Assembly (NCBI GenBank): GCA_963708245.1
Contig: OY970201.1
Coordinates: 3,906,001 to 3,970,000 of the forward strand
DNA length: 64,000 nt
Direction: 5' to 3'
Origin: CAVYXK01 sp963708245
GTDB taxonomy: Bacteria > Pseudomonadota > Alphaproteobacteria > Acetobacterales > Acetobacteraceae
A program made the position numbers and the translations under genes. Under the pieces are notes generated by a model. That model saw only the letters and a list, made by a program, of their open reading frames with translations. It made no database searches and was not told where the DNA came from. Below, in pieces: positions 17,966-26,354 of this stretch (its first letter is position 1; every line of letters begins with the position of its first letter).

Positions 17966-18994
17966 TCACGCAGACTTCCCCTCCCCCTTCTCCCGACGCA
18001 GCTGGTCGAGTCCGTAGAGCGCAGCGCCCAGCAACGCTGCATTGGTAAGCACCACCTTGACCGGTATCGCGCTAAGCACGTCCGACAGCCGGCCCTTGGT
18101 GACGAAAACTCGCATGAAACGACCATCACACAACTGCGGCATGATACGAGGCGGGATGCCGCCGGCGAGATAAACGCCGCCGGTCGCCAGCACGCGCACC
18201 GCCAGGTTGCCAGCCTCGGCACCAAGCGCGGTAGTGAACACCTCCAGCGTCTTCACGCATAACGGATCAGCGCCTTCTATGCCCGCTTGCATGATCAGCG
18301 GTGTGCGATCGTGCTGCTCGGCTAGATGTGCAGCAAACGTCGGTGATTCCGTCGCGTGGCCGAGCTCGCGCAGGCCATCATAGATGTTGGGGATGCCGCT
18401 GCCGGAGCAGACCCGCTCGCAGGAAACATGGCCGTAGCGACGCCGGAGATATCCCCACAGCTCACCCTCCAGTGGGTCGCTCGGCGCGAAATCAGCATGG
18501 CCGCCTTCCGAGGCACAGGCGATATAGTCGGTTCCGCCCCAGATCAGAAACGCTTCGCCGAGCCCGGTTCCCGGCGCGACGACGGCGATCGGCCCTTGCG
18601 GCGTAGGCCGCCCGGGGTTGATCGTACGCAGCTCGTCCTCCTGCAGCCGTGGTACCGCGTAAGCGATGGCCTTCAGATCGTTCAGTAGCGCCACCTGCTC
18701 AATGCCGAATGCGCGTGCCAGGCGCGCCTCCTCAATGAGCCAGGGAAGGTTCGTCAGCCGCGCGCGCCCATCGATCACCGGACCGGCCACATCGAAACAC
18801 GCCGCCGTCGCGGAGTGGCCCTCCGCCGTCAGAAACGTGCGCACGACCTCCTCTAGCCCGGCATAGTCGCCGCTGCGGAAGTCGCGCTCGATAATGGGCT
18901 GCCGCGCATCGCCATCCGGCGGATACAGCGCGAGCCGCGTATTCGTTCCGCCAATATCGCCTACGACCAGCACTGTCTCCCCCCTGCGTGGCAT
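17966..18994 (-). CDS. glk: Glucokinase
   Basis: ATP-dependent phosphorylation of glucose to glucose-6-phosphate in the cytoplasm. The 342 residues show the ROK/Glk phosphate motif GDIGGTNTRLALY near residue 12, FDVAGPVIDGRARLTNLPW, the catalytic ALLNDLKAIAYAVP region, GTGLGEAFL and SEGGHADFAP, all in bacterial Glk order. It stands alone, convergent with the HlyD adaptor gene and divergent from the LysR remnant. No lesion seen. Confidence 0.93.
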   Translation of the reverse strand: MPRRGETVLVVGDIGGTNTRLALYPPDGDARQPIIERDFRSGDYAGLEEVVRTFLTAEGHSATAACFDVAGPVIDGRARLTNLPWLIEEARLARAFGIEQVALLNDLKAIAYAVPRLQEDELRTINPGRPTPQGPIAVVAPGTGLGEAFLIWGGTDYIACASEGGHADFAPSDPLEGELWGYLRRRYGHVSCERVCSGSGIPNIYDGLRELGHATESPTFAAHLAEQHDRTPLIMQAGIEGADPLCVKTLEVFTTALGAEAGNLAVRVLATGGVYLAGGIPPRIMPQLCDGRFMRVFVTKGRLSDVLSAIPVKVVLTNAALLGAALYGLDQLRREKGEGKSA

Positions 18995-19193
18995 GGCCGA
19001 AGCTTATACACCAGCCCGGCTGGACTGCGAGGGTCTGACCGGCGACGGTCGCGTTACATCGCGTGTCGCGATTGGTCGTCTAATTCGCATTGCTAGGCAT
19101 AGATGCCGGCTGGGGTCGCTGCCCAGGGCGCAGCGTCAATTGTGCGGCCGGAGAGAAAGCGCGTGCTCGCATGAGCAATGTTGCGACCAGACC

Positions 19194-19709
19194 GGCAAAG
19201 CCATATGCAGCCAGCATCATTGTGACAATGTTCGGCCGATCGGACTTCTGGATATTCTCGATCAGCTTGATGACGGCGCCGTAGAACTGGCATTAAGCAC
19301 CCTGGTTGAAGGGGGAGATCAATTCAAATGTGTCGGGCTTCTGGAAGACGAGTATGTGGTGATTCTCTCAAGCGATCATCCCGATGCCACCGTGCCTCGC
19401 CTGTCGATCGAGCGGTTCTCTGCACTACCCCATATCAGTATCACTGCAAACGGCAACGACGCCCAATTCGTTGACGAAGCACTTGCTGCGCGTGGACTCG
19501 CGCGGCGTGTCCATATGAAAGTCGCGCTGCATTCGCTCGTATCTGTTCTAATTGGCTCGCAAGCTATAGCGGTCGTGCCGCGGCGTATCGCCGCCTATCT
19601 CGCTATTCATTGCCCGCTCGCCACACAAGCCCTGCCGTTCCCTTCCCCGCACGTCAGGCTCTCGATGATTTGGCATCGCCGAGTTGATAGACATCCGGCC
19701 CACCGGTAG
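19194..19709 (+). pseudogene. LysR-type regulator, C-terminal fragment
   Basis: In the frame ending at 19709 the reading contains DQLDDGAVELALSTLVEGG, a central strand/helix pattern, ISITANGNDAQFVDEALAARG and LSMIWHRRVDRHPAHR. This is the usual order of a LysR effector-binding domain (the end normally reads MLWHxRxxxDPAHxWLR). The HTH domain and first effector-domain strands are missing, there is no start codon in a sensible place, and the tryptophan after PAHR has become TAG, with a frame change just beyond. It may be the decayed regulator of the neighbouring efflux operon (inference). Confidence 0.7.
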
Positions 19710-20020
19710 CTGCGTGGAACACTACGAGCGACGATGGCGGCGGCTCAAACCGGCGTTTGACCGCCGCTATGGTTTCACACACATCGGATTCGGCACGCTT
19801 TCCAGGCCACAAAGGTAAGCGGGTCCTCCTGCATGACATTGGAAATGTGCCGGAGATCAGGGGCGCATTCGCCGAAGTTGATCAGTCGGTGGTCGGCCAG
19901 TAGCTCGCGCCGGTGCGGCAATAACCCGGAGATAGCCGAACGCGACGACCCATCTGGTTCGGCCCGGCCGTCGCGCCAAGCCAGACTTGACCCACACCAT
20001 CGGTCCGTATTGCTGACGGG
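19710..20020 (+). other. Gap with no recognisable gene
   Basis: About 310 bases between the LysR remnant and the mnmE start. Open frames exist on both strands but show no domain, biased residue pattern or ribosome site I trust. It must contain the mnmE promoter. I see no repeat, hairpin with T-run or tRNA. Confidence 0.4.
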
Positions 20021-21310
20021 GTGGACCAGGACACCATCTTCACAGTCGCCTCCGGGGCCGGGCGTGCCGCTATCGCGGTGATGCGGATCAGCGGCCCGGA
20101 CAGCCGACGCCTCCTCGCCGGCCTGTGCCGGTCGGTACCGCCGCCGCGCCACACCGCGCTGCGTCGCCTGCGCGACGTCGCCGGGATGGAGCTCGACCGC
20201 GCCATTGTGCTCTGGCTGCCCGGCCCGGGCACCTACACCGGAGAGGATTCGGCCGAACTCCACCTCCACGGCGGCCGCGCGGTGCTAGACGGCGTTGCCG
20301 AATCACTGGTGGCACTCGGCGCCCGCCCGGCCCAGCCCGGCGAGTTCACCCGCCGCGCCTTCCTCAACGGCCGCATGGACCTGCTCGAGGCCGAGGCGGT
20401 CGGCGACTTGGTTGCCGCCGAAACCGCGGCGCAGCGCCGCCAGGCCCTGCGCCAGCTCGAGGGCGAGCTGGGCGCGCTCTATCGCGGCTGGGCCGACCGG
20501 CTGCTGAAGCTGATGGCCCAGCAGGAGGCGCTGATCGACTTCCCCGACGAGGATCTGCCACCCAACGTCGAAGCGGCTGTCGTCGCCGAGATCGCGGCAC
20601 TGCGCAGCGAGATGACCGTCCATCTCGCCGACCGGCGGCGCGGCGAGCGTCTGCGCGAAGGCCTTGTCTTCGCCGTCACCGGCCCGCCCAATGTCGGCAA
20701 GTCGTCGCTCGTCAATGCACTGGCTGAACGGGATGTCGCGATCGTCTCAGCCACCCCAGGCACCACGCGCGATGCGCTGGAGACGCGGGTTGTGCTCGGT
20801 GGCGTTCCGGTCACTCTGGTCGATACGGCCGGGCTGCGGGACGCGGCAGACGAGATCGAGGCGGAAGGCGTCCGCCGCGCACTGGCCCGGGCCGCCGAAG
20901 CGGACCTGATCATCTCGGTCTTCGAGGCCGGGGTCAGCACCACGCCGACGCGTGACGACAACGCAGTTCGCGTCGCCAACAAGATCGATCTCGGCGGCGC
21001 GGTGCCGGCGGGCGCGGTCGGCCTCAGCGCGCTGACCGGCGCCGGGTTGAACGTGCTGCGCGACCGCCTGGCCGAGGAGGCGCGTACTCTGACCGAAAGC
21101 GCCGGCCCGCCGCCGCTGACCCGAGCACGCCACCGGGCCGCGTTGCAGGAGGCATCGACGCGCTTGGCCGACGCGAAAGCAGCCGACCTGCCGGAGTTGC
21201 GCGCGGAGGATCTGCGGCTGGCGCTGCGCGCCCTCGGCCGCATCACTGGCGACGTGGGGGTAGAGGATATATTGGACGCGCTCTTCGCCCGGTTCTGTAT
21301 CGGGAAGTAG
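20021..21310 (+). CDS. mnmE: tRNA modification GTPase MnmE
   Basis: With MnmG it forms 5-carboxymethylaminomethyl-uridine at the wobble base of several tRNAs. The 429-residue protein has the N-terminal folate-binding domain (DTIFTVASGAGRAAIAVMRI, PGTYTGEDSAE), a helical domain, an inserted G domain with GPPNVGKSS near residue 222, DTAGLRD and NKID near 320, and the invariant C-terminal FCIGK. The start is a GTG at 20021 with a weak GACGGGG ahead; no better ATG exists. It is slightly short (430-460 is usual) but has all motifs. It starts the mnmE-mnmG-rsmG-parA-parB row. Confidence 0.95.
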   Translation: MDQDTIFTVASGAGRAAIAVMRISGPDSRRLLAGLCRSVPPPRHTALRRLRDVAGMELDRAIVLWLPGPGTYTGEDSAELHLHGGRAVLDGVAESLVALGARPAQPGEFTRRAFLNGRMDLLEAEAVGDLVAAETAAQRRQALRQLEGELGALYRGWADRLLKLMAQQEALIDFPDEDLPPNVEAAVVAEIAALRSEMTVHLADRRRGERLREGLVFAVTGPPNVGKSSLVNALAERDVAIVSATPGTTRDALETRVVLGGVPVTLVDTAGLRDAADEIEAEGVRRALARAAEADLIISVFEAGVSTTPTRDDNAVRVANKIDLGGAVPAGAVGLSALTGAGLNVLRDRLAEEARTLTESAGPPPLTRARHRAALQEASTRLADAKAADLPELRAEDLRLALRALGRITGDVGVEDILDALFARFCIGK

Positions 21311-21325
21311 TTCCTGCCGCCGGGG

Positions 21326-22114
21326 TCATTGGGTGTCGCCCGGCACCCTCGCCGCCTGCGCGACCGCGCAGGAATGGTCTTGGAGCTCTTCGGCCTCTCC
21401 GCGGTTGCCCGTGGCTAGGTCCGCTCGACCAGCAAGAAGATAAAAGCCAGGTTCGCCGCCGCTGAACGTGGCACCGACCGCGATAAGTGTCTCGTCGCCC
21501 ATATCGCCTCGGGCACCCGGCAGCCGATCCGCCAGAAGTTGGAAGGGGGTGGCACCCGGCTGGGCCAGCGTCTCGACGCGCATGGCCTGGTAAGGATGAC
21601 CGGACAGAGGGACTGGCAGCGGTGCCCAGGCGTCGCCGATCTCGGCGGCATGCTGGCGCAGCGCGTCGCGGACATCTACGCGTATGCAGTCGATGTGGAT
21701 ATGGAGTTGGTTCTGCGAGCGTCCGTGGATCGAGTTGATCGCCAGTGACAAGTCCTCCCGCGGCAAGGCGCGGTTCGCTGCGGCTTGCACCAGGTTGGTG
21801 GCGTCCCATGCGGGCTGCCAGTAATTCGGTGCGTTAGGCGCCAGGATTGCCGGATCCTCGATACCGGTGACGCGGGCGGTCGGGATCAGCAGGAACTGCG
21901 TGGCGCCCTTGATGTCCTTGAGGATGGCGTAGCCGCCTTCGCGATTGACGGCGGCGCAGGGAAGCGGGACTCCAAATTGCGCCTCGTGTGGGACACACTG
22001 CCCATGGGCGATCCGCCAGAGCACATTCGGGTCCGACGCTTGGAGTCTCGCCGGACCAGCGACAAGGCATGTGGCCACCGCCGTCGCGGCAAGCCAATTG
22101 CGGCGTGTGAACAT
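21326..22114 (-). CDS. cdh: CDP-diacylglycerol pyrophosphatase
   Basis: Hydrolyses CDP-diacylglycerol to phosphatidate and CMP; HIT-like fold. The 262-residue protein begins with a Tat-like/Sec signal (TRRNWLAATAVATCLVAG) cleaved near ARLQA, so it acts in the periplasm. It contains CAAVNREGGYAILKDIKGATQFLLIPT, the NSIHGRSQNQLHIHIDC histidine motif near residue 130, and GGEPGFYLL. I use the ATG at 22114, which starts at the signal peptide; the upstream extension is basic and unstructured. It is inserted on the opposite strand between mnmE and mnmG, which are normally adjacent. Confidence 0.88.
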   Translation of the reverse strand: MFTRRNWLAATAVATCLVAGPARLQASDPNVLWRIAHGQCVPHEAQFGVPLPCAAVNREGGYAILKDIKGATQFLLIPTARVTGIEDPAILAPNAPNYWQPAWDATNLVQAAANRALPREDLSLAINSIHGRSQNQLHIHIDCIRVDVRDALRQHAAEIGDAWAPLPVPLSGHPYQAMRVETLAQPGATPFQLLADRLPGARGDMGDETLIAVGATFSGGEPGFYLLAGRADLATGNRGEAEELQDHSCAVAQAARVPGDTQ

Positions 22115-22188
22115 AGGCCGGACTCTACAACATCGGGCGGTGTTCGCGCGGTGTGGTAAATTCGTCACGGCGACGAGACGGAAAGGTG

Positions 22189-24033
22189 ATGCGACAGGAC
22201 TTCGACGTGGTGGTTGTCGGCGGCGGGCATGCCGGTTGCGAGGCGGCAGCTGCCGCGGCGCGGATGGGTGCGCGCACGCTGCTACTGACACACCGGCTGG
22301 ACACGATCGGGGAGATGTCCTGCAACCCCTCGATCGGTGGTATCGGCAAGGGTCACTTGGTCCGCGAGATCGACGCGCTCGACGGGCTGATGGGCCGGGC
22401 GGCTGACATGGCCGGCATCCATTTCAAGCTGCTGAACCGCAGCCGAGGCCCCGCCGTGCGTGGCCCCCGTGCGCAGGCCGACCGCCGCCTCTACCGGCAG
22501 GCGGTCCGCCGTCTTCTGGCCGATACCGATGGGCTGGAACTGCACGCGGCGGCGGTGGAGGACCTCGACATCGGACCTGACGGGCGGTTGCAGGCAGTCG
22601 TCTGCGCCGATGGCCGCCGGATCTCCTGCGCGGCGGCGGTGCTGACCACCGGCACCTTCCTGCGCGGCATGATCCATATCGGCGAACGCCAAACTCCCGC
22701 CGGGCGTGTCGGGGAGGCACCTGCAGTCGGGCTGGCACACACGCTAGGTCGGCTTAACTTGCCCCTGGGCCGCCTGAAGACCGGCACCCCTCCCCGGCTG
22801 GATCGCCGGACAATCGACTGGGATGGCCTCGCCCCCGATCCCGGCGATGCCGAGCCCGAGCCCTTCAGCTCTATGACCGTGCGGATCGACAACCCGCAGA
22901 TCGCCTGCCGACTCACCGCGACCACGGCCGCCACACACGTGGTCATCCGCGCCAATCTGCATCGCTCGGCGGTGTATGGTGGACAGATCGCCGGGCGCGG
23001 CCCGCGATATTGCCCCTCGATCGAAGACAAGGTGGTGCGGTTCGCCACACGCGAGCGGCACACGATCTTCCTGGAACCGGAGGGGCTGGATGATGACACC
23101 ATCTACCCCAACGGCATCTCGACCAGCCTACCGGAGGAGGTCCAGCGCGAGTTGCTGTCCACGATCCCTGGGCTTGAGAGGGCACAGATGATCCGGCCCG
23201 GCTATGCGGTGGAATACGACTACGTTGACCCGCTGGCGTTGCGGCCGTCGTTGGAAGTCCGGGCTTTGCCGGGCCTGTTCCTGGCGGGGCAGATCAACGG
23301 GACCACTGGCTATGAAGAAGCCGCTGCCCAGGGGCTGATTGCCGGGGTCAACGCGGCCCGCCTCGCTGGCGGCGGTGCTCCGGTCGGGCTTGACCGCTCC
23401 GAGGCTTACATTGGCGTTCTGATCGATGACCTGACCACGACGGGCGTAAGCGAGCCGTATCGGATGTTCACCTCGCGCGCAGAGTTCCGACTGACCTTGC
23501 GGGCCGATAATGCGGATTTGCGCCTGACTCGGACGGGGATCGCCTGGGGCTGCGTGCGGGCGGAGCGGGCGGCGTCGTTCGCGCAATACGAAGCGGAGGT
23601 GACGGCGGCACTGGCGCGCGCTCAGCAGGACTGCACGACGGTACGCAGCCAGTCGGACGGACGGCGCCGCACTGTCATGGAGCAGCTGGCGCTGGATGAC
23701 ATGACGCAACTTAGTTCGGCGTCGGTGTTCTCCTGGCTTGGTGAGCTTTCACCACGGGTCTTCAATCAGGTTCAGACGCAGGGACGGTACGCCGGGTACT
23801 TGCGCCGGCAGGACGCGGATATCCGCGGCTTCCGGCGACAGGAGTCGGTATCGCTCGACCAGGTGGCGTTCGAGGCGATCGGGGGCCTGTCCGCCGAATT
23901 GCGGGAGACGCTGATCCGGCATCGGCCAGCCTCTCTGGGCGCGGCCGCACGCCTGCAAGGGATGACGCCGGCCGCGCTGGCGGCGGTTGCCGCGCACGTT
24001 CGCCGTCAAGGCCGGGTCCGGGAGCCCGTGTGA
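22189..24033 (+). CDS. mnmG: tRNA uridine-5-carboxymethylaminomethyl modification enzyme MnmG (GidA)
   Basis: FAD- and NADH-dependent partner of MnmE. The 614 residues start RQDFDVVVVGGGHAGCEAA (FAD motif), followed by SCNPSIGGIGKGHLVREIDALDG, RGPAVRGPRAQADR, TTGTFLRG, GLFLAGQINGTTGYEEAAAQG and TSRAEFRLTLRADNADLRLT, all diagnostic. I use the ATG at 22189, preceded by GGAAAGG; a GTG at 22153 would add twelve unrelated residues. The stop overlaps the rsmG GTG start. Confidence 0.95.
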   Translation: MRQDFDVVVVGGGHAGCEAAAAAARMGARTLLLTHRLDTIGEMSCNPSIGGIGKGHLVREIDALDGLMGRAADMAGIHFKLLNRSRGPAVRGPRAQADRRLYRQAVRRLLADTDGLELHAAAVEDLDIGPDGRLQAVVCADGRRISCAAAVLTTGTFLRGMIHIGERQTPAGRVGEAPAVGLAHTLGRLNLPLGRLKTGTPPRLDRRTIDWDGLAPDPGDAEPEPFSSMTVRIDNPQIACRLTATTAATHVVIRANLHRSAVYGGQIAGRGPRYCPSIEDKVVRFATRERHTIFLEPEGLDDDTIYPNGISTSLPEEVQRELLSTIPGLERAQMIRPGYAVEYDYVDPLALRPSLEVRALPGLFLAGQINGTTGYEEAAAQGLIAGVNAARLAGGGAPVGLDRSEAYIGVLIDDLTTTGVSEPYRMFTSRAEFRLTLRADNADLRLTRTGIAWGCVRAERAASFAQYEAEVTAALARAQQDCTTVRSQSDGRRRTVMEQLALDDMTQLSSASVFSWLGELSPRVFNQVQTQGRYAGYLRRQDADIRGFRRQESVSLDQVAFEAIGGLSAELRETLIRHRPASLGAAARLQGMTPAALAAVAAHVRRQGRVREPV

Positions 24034-24635
24034 GCGATTGTTCGACATCGAAGCAGGTTTCACGTGAAACGCGGTTCGACTCCTTCATTGAGCTGCTGCT
24101 GCGATGGAATCGGCGGATCAACCTGATCTCGCGGGCGGATGAGGCGTTCATTCGCCAACGGCACATCGACAACTCGACCCAGCTCGCGGGCCTAATCCCG
24201 CCGAACGCGGAACGGGCCGTTGATCTCGGCTCCGGCGCGGGATTTCCGGGGCTGATCCTAGCGGCGTTGACCAACATTCCGTTTGACCTGATCGAGGCCG
24301 ATCAGCGCAAAGCCGCGTTCCTGAGTGAGGCAGGCCGACTTCTCAATGCGCCGATTCGGGTACACTGCACCCGCATCGAGGCGGTGCGCCTGCCTCCTGC
24401 GGGCCTGATCACCGCTCGCGCCCTGGCTCCGCTGCCGCATCTACTCACGCTGGCAGCGCCCCTGCTGGCGCCAGGGGGGATATGCCTGTTCCCCAAGGGC
24501 GGCGGTGTCGAATCCGAATTGACGCTGGCCGCCGCGCAGTGGCACATGCGCGTAGATCGCATCCCGAGTCGCACCGGCCCAGGATCCATCATCCTCCGCA
24601 TCACCGAGCTCCAGCGTGCCCCAACCCCTGCCTGA
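24030..24635 (+). CDS. rsmG: 16S rRNA (guanine527-N7)-methyltransferase RsmG (GidB)
   Basis: SAM-dependent methylation of G527 in 16S rRNA. The 201 residues carry LLLRWNRRINLISRADE, the SAM loop AVDLGSGAGFPGLILA near residue 65, and ITARALAPLPHLL. GTG start overlapping the mnmG stop (GTGTGA arrangement). The codons for VSRET (about residues 10-14) form a parS palindrome, so this stretch has a double role. The 3' end overlaps parA by 20 bases. Confidence 0.95.
   Translation: MSDCSTSKQVSRETRFDSFIELLLRWNRRINLISRADEAFIRQRHIDNSTQLAGLIPPNAERAVDLGSGAGFPGLILAALTNIPFDLIEADQRKAAFLSEAGRLLNAPIRVHCTRIEAVRLPPAGLITARALAPLPHLLTLAAPLLAPGGICLFPKGGGVESELTLAAAQWHMRVDRIPSRTGPGSIILRITELQRAPTPA
24057..24070. promoter_or_regulatory. 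parS: parS centromere site (ParB-binding)
   Basis: A perfect 14-bp palindrome, GTTTCACGTGAAAC, equal to the core of the bacterial parS consensus (TGTTTCACGTGAAACA); the outer bases here are G and G. It lies inside rsmG, about 560 bp upstream of parA, where parS sites are known in other bacteria. ParB (25452-26306) should nucleate here. I saw no second full-length copy in the window by eye. Confidence 0.9.
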
Positions 24636-25455
24636 CGCCCCTACCCCGCCCGTCAGGCCATCGCGGATCCTCGCTGTAGCCAACCAGAAGGGCGGTGTCG
24701 GCAAAACCACCACCGCGGTCAACCTCGCCACTGCCCTGGCCGCCGCCGGCGAGTCCGTGCTGCTGATCGACCTCGACCCGCAGGGAAACGCCTCGACCGG
24801 CCTCGGCATCGCGCGCGAGGACCGCACGCTCGGCGCCTATTGCGTGCTGATCTTGCACGCGCCGCTTGCAGACGCCGAACGGCCGAGCGGCATTCCCAAT
24901 CTCAGCGTGATCCCGGCAGAGCCCGATCTGGTCGGTGCCGAGATCGAGCTGGTCGCGCTTGATCGCCGCGAATATCGTCTGCGAGATGCCCTCGCGGCGT
25001 ACCGGAACGGAGAGGTACGGCACAGCTTCGTGCTGATCGACTGCCCGCCCAGCCTGGGCCTGCTGACGGTCAACGCGCTGGTTGCCGCCGACGCCGTCCT
25101 AGTGCCGTTACAATGCGAGTTCTATGCGCTGGAAGGGATCAGCGGGCTCATCCGCACTATCGACGGCGTCCGCCGCGGCTTCAACCCCGCCCTCCGACTA
25201 CAAGGAATTGTACTGACCATGTTCGACAAGCGGAACAGCCTGTCCGACCTCGTGGCCACTGATGCGCGCGGCTTCTTCGGGGGCGCCGTCTATGAGACCG
25301 TCATCCCCCGCAACATCCGCGTTACCGAGGCGCCCAGCCACGGCAAGCCGGTGTTGCTCTACGATTTCCGCTCCCCGGGCGCGCAGGCCTATATCCGCCT
25401 TGCCGGTGAGTTGCTGCGGCGCGAACGCCCCGCTCCGGCCGAGTCCACGTCATGA
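24616..25455 (+). CDS. parA: Chromosome partitioning ATPase ParA (Soj)
   Basis: Walker-type ATPase that positions ParB-parS complexes during chromosome segregation. 279 residues; deviant Walker A KGGVGKTTTAVNLA near residue 26, DLDPQGNASTGLG, IDCPPSLGLLT, and the C-terminal TEAPSHGKPVLLYD. The GTG start at 24616 lies in the rsmG end. An N-terminal proline-rich tail of about 16 residues precedes the fold. It overlaps parB by ATGA. Confidence 0.95.
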   Translation: MPQPLPDAPTPPVRPSRILAVANQKGGVGKTTTAVNLATALAAAGESVLLIDLDPQGNASTGLGIAREDRTLGAYCVLILHAPLADAERPSGIPNLSVIPAEPDLVGAEIELVALDRREYRLRDALAAYRNGEVRHSFVLIDCPPSLGLLTVNALVAADAVLVPLQCEFYALEGISGLIRTIDGVRRGFNPALRLQGIVLTMFDKRNSLSDLVATDARGFFGGAVYETVIPRNIRVTEAPSHGKPVLLYDFRSPGAQAYIRLAGELLRRERPAPAESTS

Positions 25456-26306
25456 GCCTCCAGGCCAGCCCCCGGCTCGGTCGCGGCCTCGCCGCGCTGC
25501 TTGGCGACGCGGCCCTCCCCGCCGAGTTGGGTAGCGCCGGCATCCGCCAGATCCCGCTCGACCTGCTGGACCCGGGCCCGTTCCAGCCGCGCGGGGCAAT
25601 GGACCAGACGGCGCTTGCCGAGCTTGCCGACTCCATCCGCGCCCGCGGCATCCTTCAGCCGCTGCTCGTGCGACCGCACCCCGCCGCCGAGGGCCGGTTC
25701 CAGATCATCGCCGGTGAGCGGCGATGGCGGGCCGCCGCGCTGGCCGGCCTGCACGAGGCGCCGGCATTGGTGCGACGGCTTGCCGACAACGAAGCGATGG
25801 CGGCCGCGCTGGTGGAAAACCTCCAGCGCCAGGACCTGAACCAGATTGAGGAGGCGGAAGGCTACAACCGCCTGCTCGAAGAATTTGGCATGCCGCTGGC
25901 GAGCTTGTCGGAGGCTGTGGGGAAGTCGCGCCCGCATGTCAGCAACGTGCTGCGGCTGCTGAACCTGCCGCGGCCGGTGCAGGACGCCGTGCGATCCGGG
26001 GCCATATCGGCCGGACATGCCCGCGCCTTGCTTGCTCATTCGGACCCAGAGGCCGCGCTGGCGGCGGTGCTGCTGCGCCGCTTGTCGGTGCGGCAGACCG
26101 AAGCGTTGGCGACGTCCAAACCGCGCCCCGAGCCTACGCCGACGGAGAAGGACCCGAATGTCGATGCTCTGGAGAGCGATCTCTCCTCAAGACTAGGGCT
26201 GCGAGTCGAGATATCGCCAGCTGGGACAGCCGGCACTGTCCGCATCCACTATCGGGATCTGGATCAACTCGAATTTCTTGCCGCCCGGTTGCGGGCGGTC
26301 CACTGA
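25452..26306 (+). CDS. parB: Chromosome partitioning protein ParB (Spo0J)
   Basis: parS-binding CTPase clamp. 284 residues; N-terminal ParA-interaction segment SPRLGRGLAALLGD, ParB boxes with QPLLVRPH, IIAGERRWRAAALAGL (CTP-binding) and ENLQRQDLNQIEEAEGYN, HTH near residues 150-175 (LSEAVGKSRPHVSNVLRLL), and a C-terminal dimerisation segment ending DLDQLEFLAARLR. It is the last core gene of the row; an IS1380-like element begins about 50 bases downstream. Confidence 0.95.
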   Translation: MSLQASPRLGRGLAALLGDAALPAELGSAGIRQIPLDLLDPGPFQPRGAMDQTALAELADSIRARGILQPLLVRPHPAAEGRFQIIAGERRWRAAALAGLHEAPALVRRLADNEAMAAALVENLQRQDLNQIEEAEGYNRLLEEFGMPLASLSEAVGKSRPHVSNVLRLLNLPRPVQDAVRSGAISAGHARALLAHSDPEAALAAVLLRRLSVRQTEALATSKPRPEPTPTEKDPNVDALESDLSSRLGLRVEISPAGTAGTVRIHYRDLDQLEFLAARLRAVH

Positions 26307-26354
26307 TAGACTGGGCGGTAGGCCGATACAAGTTTCGTTGGATACATCAGTAAT

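Noticed and set aside
19775..20269. Minus-strand ORF spanning the mnmE start
   Set aside because: Most of it is antisense to mnmE; the remaining part has no recognisable motif.
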